Assembly: GCA_946639085.1 (NCBI GenBank)
Contig: CAMPBP010000033.1
Span: forward strand, 1-9,039
Reading direction: 5' to 3'
DNA from: an uncultured Lachnospiraceae bacterium
Lineage (GTDB): Bacteria > Bacillota > Clostridia > Lachnospirales > Lachnospiraceae
Length of the DNA: 9,039 nucleotides
Shown: piece by piece, positions 1 to 6,172 of the stretch
Numbering within the stretch: position 1 is the stretch's first letter
Layout of the letters: each line of letters starts with the position of its first letter
Program-made: the position numbers and the translations under genes
The notes under the pieces: generated by a model
What the model was told of the DNA's origin: nothing
The model's database searches: none
The model's input: the letters and a program-made list of their open reading frames with translations, nothing else

Positions 1-52
1 AGAACACCAGCCTTCCAAGCTGGACACGTGGGTTCGATTCCCATCACCCGCT
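1..52 (+). tRNA. tRNA-Gly(TCC), 3' part only
   Basis: The 3' two-thirds of a glycine tRNA gene reading GGA codons; the acceptor 5' strand and most of the D arm lie before the window. The anticodon stem pairs CCAGC (7-11) with GCTGG (19-23) around loop CTTCCAA, placing anticodon TCC at 14-16. The T arm is 28-44 with loop TTCGATT; its outer pair is G-T. The 3' acceptor strand CACCCGC (45-51) predicts a 5' strand of GCGGGTG, typical of bacterial tRNA-Gly. T52 is the discriminator base. CCA is not encoded, so it must be added by nucleotidyltransferase. An intrinsic terminator starts seven bases downstream, so this is the last gene of its transcript. Confidence 0.95.
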
Positions 53-113
53 TTAGTCAAAAGACCCTCAGGCAGCAGCCTGGGGGTCTTTTGGCTAAAG
101 CGGGTGATGGGAG
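38..113. repeat. 36-bp near-perfect inverted repeat spanning tRNA 3' end and terminator
   Basis: Bases 38-73 pair with 78-113 around a 4-base loop (74-77). Of 36 pairs, 33 are Watson-Crick and the other three (38/113, 57/94, 68/83) are G-U compatible in RNA. The left arm contains the 3' strand of the T stem and the 3' acceptor strand of tRNA-Gly. The right arm therefore holds an inverted copy of that tRNA end at 99-112. No further tRNA-like sequence is visible beyond 113 on the minus strand, so this is a partial inverted copy rather than a second tRNA gene. Confidence 0.93.
59..92 (+). terminator. Rho-independent terminator of the tRNA-Gly transcript
   Basis: The left arm (59-73, AAAAGACCCTCAGGC) pairs with the right arm (78-92, GCCTGGGGGTCTTTT) around an AGCA loop. 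All 15 pairs form in RNA, with one G-U wobble (68/83). The right arm ends in TTTT, giving the usual GC-rich stem plus U tract. The A-rich base of the left arm makes it potentially usable from the other strand as well. Confidence 0.93.
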
Positions 114-134
114 CAAAACGTAACGCATATTTAT

Positions 135-163
135 TTGAGATAACATGCTAACTGTTATATAAT
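135..163 (+). promoter_or_regulatory. Sigma-A-type promoter for the hybrid kinase-galK-nth run
   Basis: TTGAGA (135-140) and a perfect TATAAT (158-163) are separated by 17 bases, the optimal spacing. The expected transcription start is near 170. This lies after the in-frame ATG at 167 and so favours the downstream start at 209. It is the only strong promoter seen before the three tightly packed genes that follow. Confidence 0.8.
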
Positions 164-208
164 TATATGGTTAAGGTAACAAAAAGCCTGCAGATTAAGA
201 GGAGTCAT

Positions 209-2290
209 ATGGCACGATACAGAGACGAATCCGAATATTACGAATACGAAGATATTGAAGACGTCAAGGAGTATGAAAGGGAGCGGGAGTATCCGTTTCT
301 TTCCAACTTAAGTCATGAAGTGCGTACGCCGATGAACGCCATAATCGGTATATCGGATATGCTTCTTGCGCGTACGGCGGACAACGAGCAAAAAGAGCAG
401 CTTGTGTCCTTAAAGGCCGCTACGCAGAATCTTTTGATGGTCATCAACAATATCATCGATTACGATGAGATGTCCCAGGGAAAACTTGTGCGTCACAGAG
501 AGAGCGTAAAGCTCGAGGAAGTCATGTCGGATGTTATCGATATGGCCAGGATCAACATCGGCGACAAGGACGTTTTGTTCGTAGTTGAATTAAATCCCGA
601 ACTTCCCAGGTATATAATGCTTGATACCACGAGAGTGAAACAGGCGCTGGTTTATTATCTTACCAATGCCGCCAAGTGCACAAAGTGGGGATATATAGCT
701 CTTGTTGTGGATTATGCCGACAAGAAAAAGAGATCCATAAGGTTCGAAGTGGAAAATACCAGTCCCGGATTTCCCATAATGGAGGATCTTATAAAGTATC
801 TCGGCAGCAATCTAAAGATCGAGAAAAACGATTCCGGCGGAATAAACATTTATTTCGATGTGGCTCTTGAAGTGCCTGAGGATGTTCCGGAGGAGACCGA
901 GCAAAAGCCCATCGAAGCATACTTTGGAGTGTGTCTTAAAAATGCTCGCGAAAAGGCTTCTTTTGCCCTGTATTTCTCAAAGGCCAAGATTGATTACGTT
1001 GAGATAGACAATCCCACCGAACTCTTCATTTTGAAAGAAGACGAAAGACCCGATTATCTCATACTTGAGTATGACCGTTACAGAAAGATAAAGGACGTAA
1101 AAGAGTTCAGAGATCTCGGAACGAAGCTTATTTGTCTTGTTAACTATAACGATACGGTTGAAAGATCGAGCGATACCATATTCTTAAAGAGACCTTTCTT
1201 TTATCCGCAGCTTAGGGATTACTTTATTGATGAGAAAGAAAGAGACGGCGTAGGTGAGGTTTATTTCGAGGGCGCGAGAGTTCTCGTGGTAGACGATAAC
1301 GCCATAAACTTAAAAGTTACGACGGGTCTTTTGCAGCCTTACAGATTAAAGATCGACAAGGCTACCGGCGGTGAAGAGGCCATAAGAATGATACACAGGA
1401 CAAGATACGATCTTGTATTTATGGACCATATGATGCCTCAGATGGACGGTACGGAAGCCACTAAGGTAATAAGACAGGCGCAGGACGAATATTATAAAAA
1501 GCTTCCCATCATTGCCCTTACCGCAAACGTATTGGATGACAGTCGAAAACTGTTTGCCGAAGCGGGAATGAACGATTTCCTTCCCAAGCCCATAGAGTTA
1601 AAGAAGCTTGAAGCCATGTTGAAGAAGTGGATACCCGAGTCCAAGCAGCAAAAGGCCGAGGACGACGAGTATTCCCATTTCTATACGCTGCCCGATCTTT
1701 CGTCGCTTAATCTGTCCCACATCACTCCCTCAAAGGGTCTTGCCTATACGGGTGAGAACGTTAAGATGTACAGCGCTATACTCGACGATTTCAAGAAGAG
1801 CGCACCCTTAAAGAAGACGCTTCTTTCGAGTCTTCTTGAAAACGAAGACGTGGGAAGATATACGATCGAAGTTCATGCCCTTAAATCTTTGGCTGCCACA
1901 ATAGGTGCCGAGGAGCTTAACTACAAGGCGGCGGAGCTTGAAAAGAAAGGTCATTTAAGAGATCTCGATGCCATCGAGACACTTCACGAAGGATTGCTTA
2001 ACGAGTTTGAAGAAGTGGAGAAAGAAATCTCTTCGATAGTTGATTCTTTGAAGCCCAAGGAAAAGAAAGTTCCGCTCCTTCGAGAAAAAGCGGGCGAGAT
2101 ATTAAGGGATCTTTTCCATGCCATGAACGACTTCGACTACGATACCGCCGAGAAGACGATAAAGGAACTGGACAAATACGAGTATGACAGTCTTGTTGCC
2201 GAAAGCTTTGAGAGGCTTAAGGACTGTGTCGACAGGATCGACTACGAGGCAACGAAAAAGCAGGCGATTGAGATGATATCATTATTGTAA
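209..2290 (+). CDS. Cytoplasmic hybrid histidine kinase (HisKA, degenerate ATPase, pseudo-receiver, receiver, HPt)
   Basis: A 693-residue phosphorelay protein with no membrane segment and no recognisable sensor domain; it opens with an acidic, Tyr-rich stretch (3-27). The HisKA H-box NLSHEVRTP carries His36. The following ATPase-like region (about 96-222) keeps N-box Asn153 and Lys156. Its G1 box DTGxG has become NTSPG (183-187), and the F box, ATP lid and G2 box are missing, so it is probably a pseudokinase. A receiver-like domain (about 236-345) has Glu287 where the phospho-Asp should be. A complete receiver follows (about 355-476: Asp362/Asp363, phospho-Asp406, Thr438, Lys460), then an HPt domain (about 505-607, His556 in VHALKS) and a helical tail. 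ATG 209 is chosen because AGAGGAG lies at 198-204; the in-frame ATG at 167 precedes the predicted transcription start. galK follows 14 bases later. Family identity is firm; signal and partner are unknown. Confidence 0.93.
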   Translation: MARYRDESEYYEYEDIEDVKEYEREREYPFLSNLSHEVRTPMNAIIGISDMLLARTADNEQKEQLVSLKAATQNLLMVINNIIDYDEMSQGKLVRHRESVKLEEVMSDVIDMARINIGDKDVLFVVELNPELPRYIMLDTTRVKQALVYYLTNAAKCTKWGYIALVVDYADKKKRSIRFEVENTSPGFPIMEDLIKYLGSNLKIEKNDSGGINIYFDVALEVPEDVPEETEQKPIEAYFGVCLKNAREKASFALYFSKAKIDYVEIDNPTELFILKEDERPDYLILEYDRYRKIKDVKEFRDLGTKLICLVNYNDTVERSSDTIFLKRPFFYPQLRDYFIDEKERDGVGEVYFEGARVLVVDDNAINLKVTTGLLQPYRLKIDKATGGEEAIRMIHRTRYDLVFMDHMMPQMDGTEATKVIRQAQDEYYKKLPIIALTANVLDDSRKLFAEAGMNDFLPKPIELKKLEAMLKKWIPESKQQKAEDDEYSHFYTLPDLSSLNLSHITPSKGLAYTGENVKMYSAILDDFKKSAPLKKTLLSSLLENEDVGRYTIEVHALKSLAATIGAEELNYKAAELEKKGHLRDLDAIETLHEGLLNEFEEVEKEISSIVDSLKPKEKKVPLLREKAGEILRDLFHAMNDFDYDTAEKTIKELDKYEYDSLVAESFERLKDCVDRIDYEATKKQAIEMISLL

Positions 2291-2304
2291 TTAAGAGGTG
2301 TAAA

Positions 2305-3474
2305 GTGAAAGATACGGTTTTAAAAGGATTTGAGAAAATATACGGTGACACGACGGGCGTAAGATGTTTCTTCGCACCGGGAAGAGTTAATCTTATAGGA
2401 GAGCATACGGACTATAACGGCGGACACGTTTTTCCTTGTGCGCTTACGATAGGCACATATGCCGCAGTAAAGAAAAGAGACGACAGTCTTTTAAGATTCT
2501 ACTCCCTTAACTTTGAAAATATCGGGGTTATTACAGCAGATCTTAAAGATGAGTTAAAACCGGATAAAGAAAGAGACTGGGCAAACTATCCCCTTGGTAT
2601 CATTTGGGCTTTTGCCGAGAGAGGAATGAAGATCGATAAGGGATTCGATATCCTTTTGTACGGAAACATTCCAAACGGTTCGGGACTTTCTTCATCTGCT
2701 TCGGTAGAGGTTCTGACCGGTTACATCTTAAAGGAGCTCTACGGATTTAAGGATGTCACAAACATCGATCTTGCGCTTATAGGACAGTTTTCCGAAAACA
2801 GGTTTAACGGCGTAAATTGCGGTATCATGGATCAGTTTGCGATAGCCATGGGCAAGAAAGACAGCGCAATATTCCTTGATACGAACACGTTAAAATACGA
2901 GTATTCACCGGTGAAACTAAAGAATGCGAAGCTTGTTATCGCATGCAGCAACAAAAAGCGGGGACTCGGTGATTCAAAGTACAACGAAAGACGCGCGCAG
3001 TGCGAAGAAGCTCTTAAGAGAATACAGGCAGTAAAAGATGTTAAAACTCTGGGAGATCTTACGGAAGAGGAGTTTGAATCGGTAAGAAGTGCCATAGGCG
3101 ATCCCATACTTGAAAAGAGAGCAAAGCATGCCGTATACGAAAACAGACGAACCGTAAAGGCGGTAGAGTACCTGTTAAAAGATGATATTGATACTTTCGG
3201 AAAGCTCATGATCGATTCCGACACTTCATTAAGAGAAGACTACGAAGTTACCGGTAAAGAGCTTGATACCCTCGTAAGAGAGGCGTTAAAGGTCAAAGGC
3301 GTTATCGGTTCAAGAATGACCGGCGCCGGTTTCGGCGGATGTACCGTAAGCATAGTAAAAGACGAAGCGGTGGATGACTTCATAAAGAGTGTCGGCGAAG
3401 CTTATAAAAATGAGATAGGTTACGATGCGGATTTTTATACCGTAGAGATCGGAGACGGTCCGAAAGAGATTTAG
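2305..3474 (+). CDS. galK: Galactokinase
   Basis: A 389-residue GHMP-family kinase that phosphorylates alpha-D-galactose to galactose 1-phosphate with ATP, the first committed step of the Leloir pathway, in the cytoplasm. The galactokinase signature PGRVNLIGEHTDYNGG is at 25-40, including the conserved catalytic-site Arg27. The ATP-binding GSGLSSSAS is at 125-133. The catalytic base is Asp176 in CGIMDQF, and the third GHMP motif MTGAGFGG is at 338-345. Length matches the family. The start is GTG, with AGAGGTG (2294-2300) just upstream. It begins 14 bases after the hybrid kinase gene and ends four bases before nth, so it is probably cotranscribed with both. No galT, galE, permease or galactosidase is in the window, so its Leloir partners must lie elsewhere. 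The protein is intact. Confidence 0.97.
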   Translation: MKDTVLKGFEKIYGDTTGVRCFFAPGRVNLIGEHTDYNGGHVFPCALTIGTYAAVKKRDDSLLRFYSLNFENIGVITADLKDELKPDKERDWANYPLGIIWAFAERGMKIDKGFDILLYGNIPNGSGLSSSASVEVLTGYILKELYGFKDVTNIDLALIGQFSENRFNGVNCGIMDQFAIAMGKKDSAIFLDTNTLKYEYSPVKLKNAKLVIACSNKKRGLGDSKYNERRAQCEEALKRIQAVKDVKTLGDLTEEEFESVRSAIGDPILEKRAKHAVYENRRTVKAVEYLLKDDIDTFGKLMIDSDTSLREDYEVTGKELDTLVREALKVKGVIGSRMTGAGFGGCTVSIVKDEAVDDFIKSVGEAYKNEIGYDADFYTVEIGDGPKEI

Positions 3475-3478
3475 GGAT

Positions 3479-4117
3479 ATGCAAAAGAGAATGGGCACCG
3501 TTCTTGAAAGAATGGAGCGCGAGTACGGAAAAGACTTAACATGTTATCTTGATCACGACAGCGCATGGCAGTTGCTTGTAGCGACTATCATGTCTGCTCA
3601 GTGTACCGATAAAAGGGTCAATGAAGTGACAAAGACTTTGTTTAAGAAGTATCCTTCATTGGAAAGCCTTTCGAAAGCGGATATTTCAGAGCTTGAAGAA
3701 GATATCAGATCGGTAGGCTTTTATCACAACAAGGCGGTTAACATCATAGGCTGCGCCACAAAGCTTGTAAGAGACTTCGATTCGAAAGTGCCTTCGGATA
3801 TCGAGTCCCTCACATCTTTACCGGGCGTTGGAAGAAAAACTGCCAACGTGATCCGCTCTTACGTGTTTGGTGAGCCCAGCGTTGTGGTCGACACCCATGT
3901 GTTAAGGATATCAAACAGGCTCGGTCTTGTCTCCTCAAATGATCCCGTCAAAGTGGAATTTGAACTAATGAAGAAAGCCGACAGGGAATATTGGACTTAC
4001 ATAAATCATTGGTTCATCGCTTTTGGAAGGACGATCTGCAAAGCTGTGAACCCTTCCTGCGAGAACTGTTATCTGAAAGATATATGCCTGAATAAAGGGA
4101 CAAAGAAAACGCATTGA
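3479..4117 (+). CDS. nth: Endonuclease III (DNA glycosylase/AP lyase)
   Basis: A 212-residue base-excision-repair enzyme that removes oxidised pyrimidines and cleaves the abasic site by beta-elimination. The helix-hairpin-helix LPGVGRKTANV carries the Schiff-base Lys120, and VVVDTHV carries the catalytic Asp138. Four cysteines (187, 194, 197, 203) have the exact C-x6-C-x2-C-x5-C spacing of the 4Fe-4S cluster. Length matches the family. The ATG at 3479 gives an N-terminus that fits relatives. Only a weak AGGG (3473-3476), overlapping the galK stop, precedes it at very short spacing, so translation may depend on coupling to galK; ATG 3491 is an alternative. It is the last gene of the run and is followed by a T-tract terminator. 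Confidence 0.97.
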   Translation: MQKRMGTVLERMEREYGKDLTCYLDHDSAWQLLVATIMSAQCTDKRVNEVTKTLFKKYPSLESLSKADISELEEDIRSVGFYHNKAVNIIGCATKLVRDFDSKVPSDIESLTSLPGVGRKTANVIRSYVFGEPSVVVDTHVLRISNRLGLVSSNDPVKVEFELMKKADREYWTYINHWFIAFGRTICKAVNPSCENCYLKDICLNKGTKKTH

Positions 4118-4137
4118 CGATTCGAGTTTCTTTATTG

Positions 4138-4168
4138 GGAAAATTAAAGTTTTATTTTCCTTTTTTTT
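4138..4168 (+). terminator. AT-rich intrinsic terminator after nth
   Basis: GGAAAAT (4138-4144) pairs with ATTTTCC (4154-4160), followed at once by eight T residues (4161-4168). The stem is short and AT-rich, so it is weaker than the tRNA terminator, but position and U tract are right for ending the transcript 20-50 bases after the nth stop codon. Confidence 0.65.
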
Positions 4169-4201
4169 CGCAGATTAGTTTTATGCAAAACATAAAAAGT
4201 A

Positions 4202-4210
4202 TGGTACAAT
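4202..4210 (+). promoter_or_regulatory. Extended -10 promoter for the LacI-like/GGDEF gene
   Basis: TGG followed by TACAAT (4205-4210) forms an extended -10 element (TGnTACAAT). The matching -35 region around 4181-4187 is poor, as is common with extended -10 promoters. A start near 4217 would leave a leader of about 47 bases. That leader contains two similar 12-base stretches (4217-4228 and 4235-4246) but no riboswitch-like fold I can recognise. Confidence 0.6.
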
Positions 4211-4263
4211 TTAGGTTGTGTGAATAGCATTTACTGTGCGAATAACGTTTTTTGGAGATGGTT

Positions 4264-6159
4264 ATGAAAAAGAAGATTGCAATATTTGCAAACGGATGGA
4301 ATTCTGAAAATCTTTTTCGTTTTATAGACGGCATGAGTGAAGTGTTTGAACCTTGCAGTGCCGATCTTTTTCTGTTTTTAAGTTATGCTTCATACGGGTA
4401 CGATTTCTCTGCGAGACGAAGCGAAAGTACGGTATATGACATTCCCGATCTTTCGACTTTTGACGGAGCGGTCGTTTTCGGACCCGGTCTGAATTTTGCG
4501 GAAGTTATCGATCATATCTTCAAGATCGTCGATGAAGCCGGTATCCCCGTTATTTCAATCGGAATAAGACATCCGGGCACTTTCTATGTCGGAACGGACA
4601 ATTATGTCGGCATGAAAGCTCTGGCAGATCACATCATGGACAAGCATGGTGTTAAAAAGCTGCTCTTTGTTGCCGGTTCTGCCGAAAACAACGATTCAAA
4701 CGAAAGGATCCGTGCGGTCAGAGACGCAATGAACGAAAGAAATCTTCCGTTTGGTGAGGAAGACATCTTCTATTCCGATTGGGAGACCGGAAAGGCCGTT
4801 GAGTATATTCTCGGGAAATATTCCATGGAACCTCTTCCCGATGCGATCGTTTGTGCAAACGACCTTCTTGCCATGGATATAAGCGTAAACCTTGACAATC
4901 TTTGTGTTTCGACACCCGAAGACGTAATACTTACCGGATTTGATTTCCTTGAAGACGGTCAGCTGTTCTATCCGTCGATCGCAAGCGTCGATCAGCGCTA
5001 CGATCTTATGGGTGCAAAAACGGCAGAGCACCTGTTTAAACTCTTTGACGGAACGGAGACCGAGGAAGAAGAGGTCATTCCCTGTGAGTTCAAACTTGGT
5101 GAATCGTGCGGATGCGGAAGCGAGACAACGGACAGATTAAGACATAAACTCGTACGTGAGATCCCTCTTCAGAAGAACAGAAGAGACAATTCGGACGGTC
5201 GTTTAACGCTTCTTGAGCGTGCCATCGCTTCTTCAAAAGACCTTAAAGAGATGAAAGAAAGAACACGTGACATCTTCTATAAAACTTTCGGTGAGGAAGG
5301 CGGCACTTTCTATATCATGATGGATCCCCAGATCGGTCATCTGGCGGATGACGGATTTGTAAGTCCAGAGTATGAGTTCGGAAGCGAACTTGTAACTTTG
5401 GTGGGCAAGAAAGACGATTATCCGGTCAAGACCGAAAAGATCAAGAGAAGCGAGCTGATACCCGATTATGACGGCGAGGGTGTCAATATGCTGTATGGAT
5501 TTGCCGTTATCCATTATAACGAGTTTTCGTGCGGATATGTTGTTATTTCGCAGACGGCCGTTTCATTGCAGGATGTGATCTTCTTAAAATACAAGAGCAG
5601 GATCATGCGAGCGCTTGAATCGTTTAAGATGAATCTTGAACTTGTAAAGTTAAATGATAAGCTGGCATCTTTGATGGAGCAGGATACGCTTACCAAGGTT
5701 AAGAACAGGACCGCATTTGAAAAATATGTCTCTCTCATCGAGGAAGGTATCGTTAACAAGACGTCTCCCGCATTTGCAGCCATCTATCTTGACATTAACG
5801 ATCTTAAAGTCATCAACGATGCCCACGGGCACGAGAAGGGCGACGAATACATTAAAAACTGCTGTTCATTCATATGTGAGAACTTCAAGCGAAGCCCTGT
5901 TTTCAGAATAGGCGGTGATGAATTTGTCGTTATCGCGATCGGTGATGACTATATGAATTACAGACTTCTTATCGCAGCCATGCGTGAAGCGATGCAAAAG
6001 AAGGCCAAAGAAAAAGACTTTGTAAAACGTATTTCCATTGCAACAGGATACGCAGAATACAAACCCGATATGCAGACTACTTTCAACGATATACTTAAGC
6101 AGGCTGATGATATGATGTATCAGGTTAAGTCAGAAATGAAGAACGGAAGAGTGAGATAA
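4264..6159 (+). CDS. Intracellular LacI-type ligand-binding sensor fused to a GGDEF diguanylate cyclase
   Basis: A 631-residue soluble protein expected to make cyclic di-GMP from two GTP in response to a small ligand. Residues about 2-280 resemble the sugar-binding core of LacI/PurR regulators (VGTDNYVGMKALADHI; AIVCANDLLAMD; ILTGFDF) but no helix-turn-helix precedes them, and no signal peptide or membrane segment is seen. A Cys pair (SCGCG, 281-285) closes this domain. The middle (about 315-460) has a GAF-like look but is divergent. The GGDEF domain (about 471-628) is complete: metal-binding Asp510, guanine-contacting Asn518 and Asp527, and an intact GGDEF at 550-554. The usual RxxD product-inhibition site upstream of it is absent. 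ATG 4264 is chosen because GGAG (4254-4257) sits six bases upstream; ATG 4258 would overlap the site too closely. Ligand unknown; a sugar is a guess from the fold. Confidence 0.92.
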   Translation: MKKKIAIFANGWNSENLFRFIDGMSEVFEPCSADLFLFLSYASYGYDFSARRSESTVYDIPDLSTFDGAVVFGPGLNFAEVIDHIFKIVDEAGIPVISIGIRHPGTFYVGTDNYVGMKALADHIMDKHGVKKLLFVAGSAENNDSNERIRAVRDAMNERNLPFGEEDIFYSDWETGKAVEYILGKYSMEPLPDAIVCANDLLAMDISVNLDNLCVSTPEDVILTGFDFLEDGQLFYPSIASVDQRYDLMGAKTAEHLFKLFDGTETEEEEVIPCEFKLGESCGCGSETTDRLRHKLVREIPLQKNRRDNSDGRLTLLERAIASSKDLKEMKERTRDIFYKTFGEEGGTFYIMMDPQIGHLADDGFVSPEYEFGSELVTLVGKKDDYPVKTEKIKRSELIPDYDGEGVNMLYGFAVIHYNEFSCGYVVISQTAVSLQDVIFLKYKSRIMRALESFKMNLELVKLNDKLASLMEQDTLTKVKNRTAFEKYVSLIEEGIVNKTSPAFAAIYLDINDLKVINDAHGHEKGDEYIKNCCSFICENFKRSPVFRIGGDEFVVIAIGDDYMNYRLLIAAMREAMQKKAKEKDFVKRISIATGYAEYKPDMQTTFNDILKQADDMMYQVKSEMKNGRVR

Positions 6160-6172
6160 TCTCATTCTTCCG
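6144..6172. terminator. Shared hairpin between convergent genes (probable bidirectional terminator)
   Basis: Bases 6144-6156 pair with 6160-6172 as 13 consecutive pairs (one G-U on the plus strand, which becomes A-C on the minus strand). The three-base loop is exactly the TAA stop codon of the plus-strand gene, and the minus-strand stop (6162-6164) lies in the right arm. Bases beyond the stem are pyrimidine-rich in each direction but contain no clean U tract, so termination efficiency is uncertain. Confidence 0.6.

Noticed and set aside
38..113. Phage or integrative element attachment site at the tRNA
   Set aside because: Attachment sites give a direct repeat of the tRNA end with an integrase gene nearby; here the copy is inverted and no integrase is present.
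100..175. Second tRNA gene on the minus strand
   Set aside because: Only the T-stem and acceptor 3' strands are matched; no T loop, anticodon arm or acceptor 5' strand can be found.
167..208. In-frame ATG at 167 as the start of the hybrid kinase
   Set aside because: It precedes the transcription start predicted from the promoter at 135-163 and has no ribosome binding site; AGAGGAG points to ATG 209.
2832..3224. Long minus-strand frame inside galK
   Set aside because: It is antisense to a complete, well-matched galactokinase, has a Ser/Phe-rich composition typical of a shadow frame, and has no ribosome binding site of note.
4252..4263. TTG 4252 or ATG 4258 as the start of the sensor-cyclase
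   Set aside because: Both lie within or directly against the GGAG ribosome binding site at 4254-4257, which is correctly spaced for ATG 4264.
4118..4263. Riboswitch (for example cyclic di-GMP) in the leader of the GGDEF gene
   Set aside because: The leader after the promoter is under 50 bases and AT-rich, too short for known cyclic di-GMP aptamers, and no conserved core is visible.
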